Made by a program: the position numbers and the translations under genes
Shown: piece after piece, positions 16,340 through 24,798 of the stretch
Layout: each line of letters begins with the position of its first letter
Numbering within the stretch: the stretch's first letter is position 1
Origin: Brevibacillus laterosporus LMG 15441
GTDB taxonomy: Bacteria; Bacillota; Bacilli; Brevibacillales; Brevibacillaceae
Direction of reading: 5' to 3'
Length of the DNA: 64,000 bases
NCBI RefSeq assembly: GCF_000219535.2
Contig: NZ_CP007806.1
Span: 673,501-737,500, forward strand
Notes under the pieces: generated by a model
Seen by the model: only the letters and a program-made list of their open reading frames with translations
What the model was told of the DNA's origin: nothing
Databases searched by the model: none

Positions 16340-16483
16340 ATGGAGAAATTGACTCATTTCTTTGCTACATTGGGACCAAAACAATGTGAATGCTGTGGTC
16401 AACCGATTGCAGAACAAGCCGAATCCTATATGTCCGAATGCTTGGAGTGCTCCGAGAAGAAGTACATCATCGTAGAAGCTTAA
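16340..16483 (+). CDS. YhfH family small zinc-finger-like protein
   Basis: 47 residues. It has the family pattern of a short helix (MEKLTHFFATLGPKQ) followed by CECCGQPIAEQAESY and ECLECSEKKY, i.e. two Cys pairs that could bind zinc. YhfH proteins are tiny, abundant in Bacillaceae and of unknown function. The ATG at 16340 has GGAGG nine bases upstream; the frame extends 13 codons further without support. Confidence 0.75.
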   Translation: MEKLTHFFATLGPKQCECCGQPIAEQAESYMSECLECSEKKYIIVEA

Positions 16484-16548
16484 TCAATTTGCAATAAAAT
16501 ACTCTTTTATGGAACCCTTTCTTTTCTCCCTATACACACCCTTTCTTA

Positions 16549-16582
16549 AGCCATTCTGCCAGTCAAGCAGAGTGGTTTTTTT
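16549..16582 (+). terminator. intrinsic terminator
   Basis: GCCATTCTGC / GCAGAGTGG stem with a loop of about seven bases and a run of nine T. Confidence 0.8.
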
Positions 16583-16720
16583 TTATCGGTATACATTTTG
16601 TGTATGAATGTAGCTGTTAATGAGAAAAGGATTGAAGTCATTCATTTTTCTTTTCGTTTTACTTGCACCAGCCAAAAAAACAGGGCATTCTAAGAACAGA
16701 ATATGGAGAGGAGCTATTTG

Positions 16721-17278
16721 ATGTTTCATCCAATTATTTATGACAATATAAAGGTTGTATTAGAAGGCGCTGTTTATGATCATGATTTGGATGGCGATAT
16801 TTTGGTAATAAATCGAGTAGATGCTGTTGATATGGCTAAATTTGGACGTTATTTTCATATTCAATTTCATTTATTGTCTTCCAAGGAAGACGATAGCAAG
16901 CATAAGGTTACTGCCGAAATTCAGCTCTCAACAGAACTAGCGGATATCGCAAGTGAGCAGTTAGAGCAAACACTTGCTGTACCGATGGGCTGTCGGATAT
17001 GCATTCATTTCGATGTATCCATGAGGGATGTACGCTACGAATCTGTTCAAGTAATTGATTTGTTAAATGAAATTTGGGGACATCGACCGCATATCACACA
17101 ACAGGTCATGTTTACTGTAGATGAGCATCAGGAATTTAGATGGCCGCCTGAACAATTTCAGGTACGAATTAAACTGGATTTTCATCGGAAAATCGATGAA
17201 GGAAATATCCCTGATATAAATGAAATTGTGGAGTATTGTATTGAATCCTTGCGATTACTTGAGGAACGAGAGGCATAA
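16721..17278 (+). CDS. conserved hypothetical protein
   Basis: 185 residues, soluble, without signal peptide, Cys motif or membrane segment. Distinct segments are IIYDNIKVVLEGAVYDHDLDG near the N-terminus and EFRWPPEQFQVRIKLDFHRKIDEGNIPDINEIVEYC near the C-terminus. I do not recognise the family. The ATG at 16721 is chosen over an in-frame ATG at 16703 because AGAGGAG lies seven bases before it and would otherwise be inside the coding region. It is monocistronic with a strong terminator. Confidence 0.75.
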   Translation: MFHPIIYDNIKVVLEGAVYDHDLDGDILVINRVDAVDMAKFGRYFHIQFHLLSSKEDDSKHKVTAEIQLSTELADIASEQLEQTLAVPMGCRICIHFDVSMRDVRYESVQVIDLLNEIWGHRPHITQQVMFTVDEHQEFRWPPEQFQVRIKLDFHRKIDEGNIPDINEIVEYCIESLRLLEEREA

Positions 17279-17321
17279 TCCGGGGATACCGTCTGTATGG
17301 CAGTAAGGAAACGATAACACG

Positions 17322-17371
17322 GCCATAAAAAAATACCGCATCCAAGTAGCTCGGATGCGGTATTTTTTATA
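17322..17371. terminator. bidirectional terminator
   Basis: AAAAAATACCGCATCC / GGATGCGGTATTTTTTAT, a long perfect stem shared by the converging hypothetical gene and the histidine kinase gene. Confidence 0.9.
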
Positions 17372-17417
17372 GTGACCTTCTTAGTTGATTATCCTGTGGG
17401 AAAAACGGTTGGTTCTC

Positions 17418-18797
17418 CTAATCCTGTGGTACAGGTATATCAGGCGCTGTTTTTTTCTGTTTAAGCGGAATGGTTACGGTAAAGGCGCTTCCTATACCTA
17501 CCTGACTGCTTACCGTGATTTTTCCAGAATGCCGTTCAACAAGTCGCTGGCAAATTGTTAAGCCTAATCCTGTACCACCACTATTGCGATTACGTGATTT
17601 TTCCGCACGGTAGAATTTGGTGAAGATTTTCGATAAATCTTCTTCTGCGATACCGTCCCCTTTATCAATGACAGAGAAGCTCACCTCATTGTTTCCCATA
17701 TCACAGGTAAACAGGATACTTCCATCAGGTTTATTATAATGTATCGCGTTATTTAGTAGGTTTTCTAAAACACGTCGTAGCTTTTGCTCATCCGCCTCCA
17801 TATGTAAGGAATCAGAAACGCGGAATTTACTGGAAAAGCTGATGGGGCTTTGCTCCAGACGGGTGGCGTATTCCTCAGCGATGTTGCTAGCGAATGTTCG
17901 GATATGAATACGAGTTAGGTTGAGTGGAAAACGACCCATCAATTGATTATGATCCTGTAGCTCATCCAATAGGTTTTCCAAATCAAGAGCCTTGTCTTCT
18001 ATTTTTGCCATTTGCTTCTGTATTCGCTCAAGATCGGTAACCCGACCTGAAGCAATATAAGAGGCATACCCCTTGATTGTAGTTAAAGGCGTACGAAAAT
18101 CATGCGCAATTGCAGCCATCAATTCTTGTTGTCGTTCCTCGACAAAATTGAGCTCTTCCACCATGTCATCGAAATAGCGGAATAGTTGCCCAAATTCATC
18201 GGTAGATTGATAAGAAAAGGCAACATCTCGTTTGCCTAGCTTAATTTCCTGAGTAACACGAGAAAGCTCATTAACAGGGCGGAGTATCCAACGAATGACC
18301 ACAATAAATAGAATAATACCTATGAAAATTAAGCTGACATAAATATACACAATGATCATGGTAACTCCTTTAGAAGAGAGAATATCATAATCATCTGTAT
18401 AAAATCGAACAACAGTCCTACCTTGTACAGGAGCACTACGATCAATGGAATACTCTGCTATTACCTTTTTTAATCCTTTGCCTTTTGCATTATAGGCTTC
18501 GGAGGTTTTCGTGGTAATGGCATGTCCATTCTCATCCTCTACCACAATCGTATACATCAGGTCTTCTGGTAACTGTTTCGTTAATTCTTTTAATTCATTG
18601 GGATCTTTAAACAAGGAACGACGAATCACTTCATTAAAGCTGACTCTCTCAGCCACTTCTTTTCCCAGCAAAAACTGCTCGTGGCGATCTGTTTTAAGCT
18701 GATCCACAATAATGTTTTGAAAAACAAAGCGATAGGCCAAAATATGAATCACGATGACAGCTAAAAAGGCGAGCAGTATTTTATTGCTGATTTTCAC
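17418..18797 (-). CDS. sensor histidine kinase (HAMP, HisKA, HATPase_c)
   Basis: 459 residues. TM1 (about 7-27), an extracytoplasmic sensor region of about 120 residues, TM2 (about 148-170), a HAMP linker (RPVNELSRVTQEIKLGKRD), an H-box AAIAHDFRTPLTTIKGY with the phospho-accepting His, an N-box NLLNNAIHYN, G1 DKGDGI and G2 GGTGLGLTICQRLVERHSG. It phosphorylates the response regulator encoded immediately upstream. The sensor domain lacks features that reveal the signal. The ATG is four bases from the regulator's stop codon, so the two are co-transcribed. Confidence 0.93.
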   Translation of the reverse strand: MKISNKILLAFLAVIVIHILAYRFVFQNIIVDQLKTDRHEQFLLGKEVAERVSFNEVIRRSLFKDPNELKELTKQLPEDLMYTIVVEDENGHAITTKTSEAYNAKGKGLKKVIAEYSIDRSAPVQGRTVVRFYTDDYDILSSKGVTMIIVYIYVSLIFIGIILFIVVIRWILRPVNELSRVTQEIKLGKRDVAFSYQSTDEFGQLFRYFDDMVEELNFVEERQQELMAAIAHDFRTPLTTIKGYASYIASGRVTDLERIQKQMAKIEDKALDLENLLDELQDHNQLMGRFPLNLTRIHIRTFASNIAEEYATRLEQSPISFSSKFRVSDSLHMEADEQKLRRVLENLLNNAIHYNKPDGSILFTCDMGNNEVSFSVIDKGDGIAEEDLSKIFTKFYRAEKSRNRNSGGTGLGLTICQRLVERHSGKITVSSQVGIGSAFTVTIPLKQKKTAPDIPVPQD

Positions 18798-18800
18798 GAA

Positions 18801-19526
18801 TTAGATACGCTCCCCAATAAAGACGTAACCAGTTCCCCATTGTGTTTTAATAAATGTGCGTTCAGTTTCTAGCTTTTCGCGCAGGTTCTTAATATGTACC
18901 GTAACAGTATTAAGTGAGCCATAACCATAGCCCCATACGCGATCATAGATTTGCTCTCGGGTAAAAACAATACCTGGATTCTCTGCTAGAAAGGTTAATA
19001 ATTGAAATTCTTTTGTAGATAAATCAATTTTATTTTCCCCTACATAGACAGAGTAAGTTTCCTTATGAATTTCCAACCCTTTGAATTTTAAGATGGTGAG
19101 AGCTGAATTTCCAGCTTCCTTGTCTAGTTGTTCATTCTGGGCAGTTAATTTTCTCAAACGGTCATAGCGGCGAAGATGAGCACGGATGCGAGCCAACAAT
19201 TCTTCCGTATCAAAAGGCTTGGTGATATAGTCATCAGCACCGATTTCTAGTCCTACAACTTTATCTACTGGTTTACCTTTTGCACTTAAGAAAATGATAG
19301 GCATTTCCCGTTCACGGCGAATTTGCGCGCATAGTTCATATCCGCTCATATGTGGCATCATGATATCAAGTAAAATGAGGTTGGGGGTTAGCCCGCTATC
19401 TAGCTTTGCAAGTGCTTCTTCTCCACTATTAGCATGAGAAACGTCAAAACCTTCATTCTCAAGAATATCTTGGAGCAGATCGACAATCTCTTGGTTATCG
19501 TCCACGACAAAAATATGATCTTTCAA
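18801..19526 (-). CDS. OmpR/PhoB-family response regulator
   Basis: 241 residues. Receiver domain with acidic pair VVDDNQE, phosphorylatable Asp in NLILLDIMMPHMSG (about residue 54), Thr/Ser in FLSAKGK and Lys in DDYITKPFD. The C-terminal winged helix has STKEFQLLTFLAENPG and NTVTVHIKNLREKLE. The start is TTG at 19526 with AGGAGGGT upstream. It is the first gene of the two-gene unit; regulated targets cannot be told, though the cell-wall genes next door are candidates only by proximity. Confidence 0.93.
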   Translation of the reverse strand: MKDHIFVVDDNQEIVDLLQDILENEGFDVSHANSGEEALAKLDSGLTPNLILLDIMMPHMSGYELCAQIRREREMPIIFLSAKGKPVDKVVGLEIGADDYITKPFDTEELLARIRAHLRRYDRLRKLTAQNEQLDKEAGNSALTILKFKGLEIHKETYSVYVGENKIDLSTKEFQLLTFLAENPGIVFTREQIYDRVWGYGYGSLNTVTVHIKNLREKLETERTFIKTQWGTGYVFIGERI

Positions 19527-19652
19527 GGGAGACCCTCCTAGTTTCTACGAAATGCAGTTAATTTCATCATATCATGGATAAGGGTGTATGGCACAATTAA
19601 ATATAAGGAAAGATATAGTCTTATCATGTGAGCTGGTACTAATTATAGTCAG

Positions 19653-19684
19653 AAAAAGCCAGAGACTCATGTCCCTGGCTTTTG
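19653..19684. terminator. terminator after NlpC/P60 gene
   Basis: AAAAGCCAG / CTGGCTTTT stem between the NlpC/P60 gene and the response regulator. Confidence 0.65.
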
Positions 19685-19728
19685 TATAAAAAGGTTGTGC
19701 TTCTTTTTCAGCTTCCGTGAAAAAGATT

Positions 19729-20181
19729 TTAGTCTTCCATTTCTGGAATTGCTACACGTTTAGCGCCTACGTATTTTTTGCTCCAATAGTAGGGATCATC
19801 AAGGCTTGTCTTCGTTACTCCAATTCCTGTTTCCGAGTGAGCAAACATATTGTTTCCAATATAGATGCCTACGTGTGAGATGCTTCTTCCATTCGTGTTA
19901 AAAAACACTAAATCTCCTGGTTTCAGGTCTTCTCGATCTACTGATTCCCCGATTTCAAATTGGGCAGAAGAAGAAGCTGGAAGTTTTGCACCTAAAGCCC
20001 CAAACACGTATCCAGTAAATCCGGAGCAATCAAAACCGTAAGTAGATTTACCGGCTGCTTTGTAAGGTACGCCATACAAAGGATTGATGGTCTTGTCTAA
20101 TGAGTCGGAGGATGCGAATACAGAACCTCCACCCACGGCTAGTAATGCAGTCGTTAGTATGGAACACACAAACTTACGCAA
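19729..20181 (-). CDS. secreted NlpC/P60 cell-wall hydrolase
   Basis: 150 residues with a signal peptide (about 1-23, SILTTALLAVGGGSVFA) and a minimal NlpC/P60 domain. The catalytic Cys is in YGFDCSGFTGYVF, the His in SHVGIYIGN and the third polar residue in FAHSETG. It should cleave peptide stems in peptidoglycan (DL-endopeptidase type). No LysM or SH3 wall-binding domain is present. The start is TTG at 20181 with AAGGGG upstream, just below a c-di-AMP riboswitch; this second messenger commonly controls wall hydrolases. Confidence 0.9.
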   Translation of the reverse strand: MRKFVCSILTTALLAVGGGSVFASSDSLDKTINPLYGVPYKAAGKSTYGFDCSGFTGYVFGALGAKLPASSSAQFEIGESVDREDLKPGDLVFFNTNGRSISHVGIYIGNNMFAHSETGIGVTKTSLDDPYYWSKKYVGAKRVAIPEMED

Positions 20182-20199
20182 CGAAAGAGCCCCTTCCTT

Positions 20200-20321
20200 T
20201 TAAGCCTCCGAGGTTAGCTGATGGGTTCGGTCGAAAGGTTTCCCTAAGCTGTTTTGAAAGAACAGCTATTCACCCCAAAGTTTGGTTCCCCCGTTTCCAT
20301 TGTCTGGAATTCGGCTAATTT
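20200..20321 (-). ncRNA. c-di-AMP riboswitch (ydaO/yuaA class)
   Basis: On the minus strand the conserved blocks come in the class order: GGAAACGGGGGAACCA, TTGGGGTGAAT, TAGGG, CGACCGAACCC and TCAGCTAACCTCG, closed by AGCC/GGCT near both ends. A variable hairpin (AGCTGTTCTTTCAAAACAGCT) fills the usual insertion point. The aptamer ends about 18 bases before the TTG start of the NlpC/P60 gene. Confidence 0.92.
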
Positions 20322-20590
20322 TCGATTTTTTTTTACACAGAGAGATTAAATTCTACTTTCGTCGCGATTTCCCTTTTTTTTATATTAAAGTTCACCATTT
20401 TGACATATTTTTAAGTAATCTTTTTGGAGAATACCCGTCTTATCTATTTTTGATAAGAGTGACATTTCTCTTCTATTTTCTATTAGTAGAAACAAGGTGA
20501 AAATTTCTGTCGTTTCCTGTTGCTTTATCTAATTTTCCTATCCATGTAATAGGGTAATCTATCTTTCCTTTCAAGGATGGACATTCTCTC
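20322..20590. other. divergent promoter region between NlpC/P60 gene and lia operon
   Basis: AT-rich, no gene. It must hold the promoter of the riboswitch transcript, but no strong sigma-A match is seen. A hairpin TCTTATC/GATAAGA lies near 20440-20465. Confidence 0.4.
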
Positions 20591-20656
20591 CGACTCAGGG
20601 CTGAGTCGAAAACCATCCGCTCGCCCGTTATAGATTATTTCAGGGTCGACTACAAT
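20591..20656 (+). promoter_or_regulatory. candidate LiaR-controlled promoter with inverted repeat
   Basis: The inverted repeat CGACTCAGGGCTGAGTCG (20591-20608) lies about 45 bases upstream of TACAAT (20651-20656), which would be the -10 box; no good -35 is present. A regulator site centred about 60 bases upstream of the predicted start with a weak -35 suits activation by the response regulator of this operon. The match to a LiaR consensus was not computed. Confidence 0.5.
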
Positions 20657-20699
20657 AAGGTCATGAACAACAAGCGAATGAAAAAAGGAGGGAAAACAC

Positions 20700-21131
20700 T
20701 TGCAAGGGCAATCCGGAAAATTATTTCTGGGGCTTACGCTGATTGTCGTAGGGGTACTGGTATTGCTTGACAAACTAGGGCTAGGAATCGACAGGTTAAT
20801 CCCCATGTTTATCGCAGGACTGTTAATGGTCTATGGTTGCAAAAAGGTGTTAAGCGCTGGCTCAACAGGAAATAAAGGATGGGGAATATTTGTTTTCCTC
20901 TTCGGGCTATTAATGCTCTTAAATAAATTGAGCTTGCTATTTGGTTGCTTGCTAGCAATTGCGATCATCTACTTTGGATGTAAGCTTATGAAAGGCCAAC
21001 GACATACGGCTCCGTATGAATCAACTCCATCGATGTGGGAGAGAGAATGGGCCCAAAGTGTATTGCGTGAAGATAAGCTAGATTGTTGGGAAAACGAGTT
21101 AAAGAAACGTCAACATAAGGATTTGTTTTGA
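20700..21131 (+). CDS. LiaI-like membrane protein (DUF5668/LiaF-TM-like)
   Basis: 143 residues with three to four hydrophobic segments (LFLGLTLIVVGVLVLLDKLGLG, LIPMFIAGLLMVYG, GWGIFVFLFGLLMLLNKL, LLFGCLLAIAIIYFG) and a short charged tail. The double GLxxLxxxLG pattern matches the LiaI/LiaF transmembrane domain. In B. subtilis LiaI anchors the PspA homologue LiaH at the membrane; by position and topology this protein likely does the same. The start is TTG at 20700 with AAAGGAGGG eight bases upstream. First gene of the stress operon. Confidence 0.75.
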   Translation: MQGQSGKLFLGLTLIVVGVLVLLDKLGLGIDRLIPMFIAGLLMVYGCKKVLSAGSTGNKGWGIFVFLFGLLMLLNKLSLLFGCLLAIAIIYFGCKLMKGQRHTAPYESTPSMWEREWAQSVLREDKLDCWENELKKRQHKDLF

Positions 21132-21175
21132 TTACAAAAACCAAAAAATGATAAACTCTAAGGAGGAATTCTAAA

Positions 21176-21880
21176 ATGAGTATTTTTAAAAGACTGCGTG
21201 ATGTAACGGTGGCTTCCGTAAATAATGCGATTGATTCCATAGAAGATCCGGTTGTTATGCTTACACAATACATGCGTGATATGGAAGCGGAGATTGGTCG
21301 AGTAGAAGTAGCGGTAGCTCGTCAGGTGGCTCAGGAGAAGAAATTCCGCCAACAATATGAAGAGGCGAATACTTTAGCAACTAAACGCGAGCGCCAAGTG
21401 ATGCTTGCTCTTACTGAAGGCGAGGACGAATTGGCTAGACGTGCTTTATTGGATCAGAAGACATACGAATCACGTGCACTCGAATTAAAAGAATTATTGG
21501 ATTCGTCTAGTAATGCTGCCCAGCAAATGCGTGAAAAATTAGCTGAACTAAAAGAAGAGTTCTATAAAATGCGTGCGAAAAAGTATATGTTAATGTCCAG
21601 AGCTCAAGTAGCCCGTACACAAAAGCAAGTAAACTCTTATGTAACAGGCATAGGTGTTGAAAATGCGGCTCGCGGTTTTCATCGTATGGAGGAAAAAGTA
21701 ATGCAGATGGAAGCGGAAGCTAGCATGAGTGGTATGTATGAGGACTCTGAATACCACCGTTCATTGAAAAAGCTGGACAAAAAAGACGAGTTAGATTATG
21801 AATTAGCAAAATTAAAGGAGAAGTTGGCAGGAAAATCCACTGAAAATAGGGAAGAAATAGAGTCAACAACAAAGAACTAG
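21176..21880 (+). CDS. PspA/IM30 family protein (LiaH-type)
   Basis: 234 residues, almost entirely coiled coil. The N-terminus MSIFKRLRDVTVASVNNAIDSIEDP with TQYMRDMEAEI is diagnostic for PspA/Vipp1/LiaH, which assemble on damaged membranes and stabilise them. ATG at 21176 has AAGGAGG upstream and lies 44 bases after the LiaI-like gene. A terminator follows directly, so the first two genes are probably the abundant products of the operon. Confidence 0.92.
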   Translation: MSIFKRLRDVTVASVNNAIDSIEDPVVMLTQYMRDMEAEIGRVEVAVARQVAQEKKFRQQYEEANTLATKRERQVMLALTEGEDELARRALLDQKTYESRALELKELLDSSSNAAQQMREKLAELKEEFYKMRAKKYMLMSRAQVARTQKQVNSYVTGIGVENAARGFHRMEEKVMQMEAEASMSGMYEDSEYHRSLKKLDKKDELDYELAKLKEKLAGKSTENREEIESTTKN

Positions 21881-21894
21881 ATATTATTACACAC

Positions 21895-21919
21895 AGCAGC
21901 CCTGTTTAGGGCTGCTTTT
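21895..21919 (+). terminator. intra-operon terminator after pspA
   Basis: AGCAGCCCT / AGGGCTGCT with a four-base loop and TTTT, located between pspA and the methyltransferase gene. Its T run is short, so partial readthrough to the downstream genes is likely. Confidence 0.7.
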
Positions 21920-21939
21920 CCCCTAGGAGGGTTTACTAG

Positions 21940-22491
21940 ATGTCAGATTTACTTGTGTTTCTGAGACGCTTTGTCTCGCGACCGGGACAAGTAGGGAGCG
22001 TGATCCCCAGTTCGCGTTTTTTAAGTAGTCTAATGATGAAAAATGTTCCATGGGAGCAAGTAGGACATATTGCCGAATTGGGGCCAGGAACCGGTGTTTT
22101 TACACGTGCTATTCTTACTCAGATGAAGAAGGATGCACGGTTTTTTATCGTGGAGCGTGATCCACAATTCCAGCAAATGCTGCATCATCGTTTTCCTCAG
22201 GTACCAATTTGCTCGGAAGCGGTCAGATTATCAGAGTATATGAATGAATTAAATATTCCTTCACTGGATGCTATTGTTTCTGGACTGCCATTTGCTGTTT
22301 TCCCTGAAAAGCTACGCAGTGATATCTTAGATTGTGTGGTAGAATCCCTTGAACCGGATGGGGTTTTTGTTACCTTTCAGTACTCCTTGCAACTGAAGAA
22401 TGAACTGGAATCGCGATTTTCTACGGTAGATATTAAATTTACCCCGTTTAATATCCCACCAGCTTTTGTATATGTATGTAAGAAAAGATAA
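21940..22491 (+). CDS. class I SAM-dependent methyltransferase, phospholipid/rRNA-Ade type
   Basis: 183 residues. The N-terminus FLRRFVSRPGQVGSVIPSSRFLS is typical of phospholipid N-methyltransferase (PmtA-like) proteins, motif I is IAELGPGTGVFTRAIL and the acidic end of strand 2 is FIVERDP. VSGLPFAVFPEKLR resembles the N-P-P-F/Y-type catalytic region of the KsgA-like group. In a lia operon a lipid methyltransferase would fit, but the substrate is not shown. It occupies the place of liaG in B. subtilis. ATG at 21940 has AGGAGGGT upstream. Confidence 0.8.
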   Translation: MSDLLVFLRRFVSRPGQVGSVIPSSRFLSSLMMKNVPWEQVGHIAELGPGTGVFTRAILTQMKKDARFFIVERDPQFQQMLHHRFPQVPICSEAVRLSEYMNELNIPSLDAIVSGLPFAVFPEKLRSDILDCVVESLEPDGVFVTFQYSLQLKNELESRFSTVDIKFTPFNIPPAFVYVCKKR

Positions 22492-22520
22492 AAATCAGTT
22501 GAGAGAGGAGTAGGCTTCGT

Positions 22521-23627
22521 TTGAAATTTTCTCGCGTAGAAAAAATGGTGGCAGGTACCATTATCATCTTTGTCGGTTTAGGCCTCTTCCTCAATAATTT
22601 AGGGCTGATTTTTTTCAGCATTTTTTCCTTATGGCCTCTGCTCTTTATTTTTTGGGGGTATCGATTTTGGAAAAGAGGAAGAAAAATTACCGGTGGTATC
22701 TTATTAACCATTGGTATTCTTAATATTTTTCAGGAATGGTTTGGTATTGCCATTCATAATTTGTTCGGCTTTATTTTTTCCATGTTCTTTATTTACTATG
22801 GCATTCGATTAATACGTCGTAAAGGTCGAAATCAGAATGATTTTGGCCAAGACTTTACTTATACAGAAGAGAAGCTGCAAGAAACAACCGCTTATTCTCA
22901 ATCAGCAGAAACAGCTAAGCAAGATGATCTCGATCTTGAAATGGATGCGTTACTTAAGGAGAGTCAGCGGAAAAAGGCACAAGAAAAAATGCAGGCTGAT
23001 ATTCAGACACAGCCTACGAGTCAAAGCTTTTATACAGGCGAGCAGAATGATCAAAAGACAAAGAAGGAGTCCTATTCAAAGTTTGGGCCTAAAATTGAAG
23101 GCGAATGCTATTCTGGTTCTTATTATTCTGATACGGGGCCTGATGAACCAATTTCGGCTCAAGAAGGCACGCATAGAGAACAGCACAAATCTAGCGATAA
23201 ATCCTTTCATAAAAGCTTTGATAAGACGTTTTACGATCACGTTCACATTCATAATCCACAGGATACACGTAGCTCGTTAATTGGTGATTATAAATTGATT
23301 TCTGGTCGTTTTGAGCTAAAAAATATGCGGATTTGGCAGGGGATCGGCGATGTGGTTATTGATCTGTCCCGTGCTGTCATTCCTGAAAAGGAAGGCACAC
23401 TAGTCATCAACGGCTGGATTGGAGATGTCACGATCTATGTTCCGGTCGATATGCCAGTACAGGTGATGGCAGAGGTGACTATTGGAGAATTGGAAGTACT
23501 AGGCCATCGTCAAAATGGGATTACGCGTAAGGTGATGCTGTCCACTCATAACTACGCAGAAGCTACTGAAAAAGTAAAAATCATCATTTCGCTCTGGGTG
23601 GGCGATATTGATGTCAAGTACATCTGA
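22521..23627 (+). CDS. liaF: LiaF-like negative regulator of the LiaRS system
   Basis: 368 residues. An N-terminal transmembrane domain of about 100 residues (GTIIIFVGLGLFLNNLGLIFFSIFSLWPLLFIFWGYRFWKRG and more, given here only in outline) is followed by a polar linker of about 130 residues rich in Gln, Lys, Ser and Asp, then the C-terminal cell-wall-active-antibiotics domain (IGDVVIDLSRAVIPEKEG, INGWIGDVTIYVP, SLWVGDIDVKYI). LiaF keeps LiaS inactive without envelope stress. B. subtilis LiaF is about 240 residues, so the linker here is a large expansion. The start is TTG at 22521 with GAGAGGAG upstream. Confidence 0.88.
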   Translation: MKFSRVEKMVAGTIIIFVGLGLFLNNLGLIFFSIFSLWPLLFIFWGYRFWKRGRKITGGILLTIGILNIFQEWFGIAIHNLFGFIFSMFFIYYGIRLIRRKGRNQNDFGQDFTYTEEKLQETTAYSQSAETAKQDDLDLEMDALLKESQRKKAQEKMQADIQTQPTSQSFYTGEQNDQKTKKESYSKFGPKIEGECYSGSYYSDTGPDEPISAQEGTHREQHKSSDKSFHKSFDKTFYDHVHIHNPQDTRSSLIGDYKLISGRFELKNMRIWQGIGDVVIDLSRAVIPEKEGTLVINGWIGDVTIYVPVDMPVQVMAEVTIGELEVLGHRQNGITRKVMLSTHNYAEATEKVKIIISLWVGDIDVKYI

Positions 23628-23646
23628 TGAGAGGGTGTACAGACAT

Positions 23647-24798
23647 ATGAAACAATCCTATTCGACATTAAAAAGTATTCAGTGGCAGGCGGTTCAACAA
23701 GCGCTGTTCTGGACAAACAGCACGGTATTGACGATGTTTGGTATTTTCCTATGGATCGGTCATTTTAGTAAGGATCGTCCGGAGGTCAATGAGTGGTTGG
23801 CTAAATATCTACATGTATCAGTGACCGTTGAATTTAGCTGGCGTATTTTCTTTTTTCAATTGATTGTAGGATTAGTAGTGGCTACAGTTGTTGGGCTAGT
23901 CAGCGGTTATATCGCTGGCAATCTGTTAAAAAAGCGTTTGCATTCCTTATGGGAGGCGACGATGAATTTAGAACGCGGTATGTTATCTTATCGGGTACCG
24001 GAATTAGGCTCGGATGAGATTGGCGAATTGGGCTGGCAGTTAAATCGACTTGCAGCTAAATGGGAGGGGCAAGTGGCATCGTTACAGCGACTCTCCACGC
24101 ATAATGCAGAATTGCATGATCAGGTTAAAGCTGCCGCGGTGACAGAGGAGCGCCAGCGGCTTGCACGTGAATTGCATGATGCTGTCAGTCAGCAGTTGTT
24201 TGCTATTGCGATGACCACTGCTGCTATCAAACGGTTAATTGATAAAAATCCGAGTCGAGCGGCACAGCAGATTGAACTGGTAGAGGAAATGGCAGCAGGA
24301 GCTCAGGCAGAGATGAGAGCATTACTGTTGCATTTGCGTCCGGCTACATTACAAAACAAATCACTGGGTGAAGCGGTTGAGGAGCTATTAGAAGAGCTGA
24401 AGATCAAGCATACGTTGGATATTAATTGGGAAATCAGTAACATTGCCAATATCCCGAATGGTATTGAAGATCAACTGTTTCGCATTCTTCAGGAAGCACT
24501 ATCCAACTCCTTGCGTCATTCCAGGGCACATAGCATTACAGTAAAATTATTCACGCTGCAAGGGCATGTACGTTTACGCATTGCGGATGATGGTATTGGC
24601 TTTGATCCAGAAGGAGAAAAAATGACCTCCTATGGATTGGTGTCCATGCGTGAGAGGGTTGATGAAATTGGTGGTGCAATGGAGATTTACTCATCCCCAG
24701 GCAATGGCACACAGATCGAAATACGCGTCCCGTTACTGCTGGACGTACACCCAAAAGGAGTAGATGGAGAGAATGATCCGGGTATTGTTAGTAGATGA
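23647..24798 (+). CDS. liaS: LiaS-type sensor histidine kinase (NarL partner family)
   Basis: 383 residues. Two transmembrane helices (about 22-44 and 66-93) flank a very short extracytoplasmic loop, as in intramembrane-sensing kinases. HAMP follows, then HisKA_3 with the phosphorylated His in EERQRLARELHDAVSQQLF, and an HATPase domain with EALSNSLRHS, ADDGIGFDPEG and YGLVSMRERVDEIGG. The ATG at 23647 lies 19 bases after liaF with GAGAGGGTG upstream; an overlapping TTG at 23608 is a weaker alternative. Works with LiaF and LiaR. Confidence 0.92.
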   Translation: MKQSYSTLKSIQWQAVQQALFWTNSTVLTMFGIFLWIGHFSKDRPEVNEWLAKYLHVSVTVEFSWRIFFFQLIVGLVVATVVGLVSGYIAGNLLKKRLHSLWEATMNLERGMLSYRVPELGSDEIGELGWQLNRLAAKWEGQVASLQRLSTHNAELHDQVKAAAVTEERQRLARELHDAVSQQLFAIAMTTAAIKRLIDKNPSRAAQQIELVEEMAAGAQAEMRALLLHLRPATLQNKSLGEAVEELLEELKIKHTLDINWEISNIANIPNGIEDQLFRILQEALSNSLRHSRAHSITVKLFTLQGHVRLRIADDGIGFDPEGEKMTSYGLVSMRERVDEIGGAMEIYSSPGNGTQIEIRVPLLLDVHPKGVDGENDPGIVSR

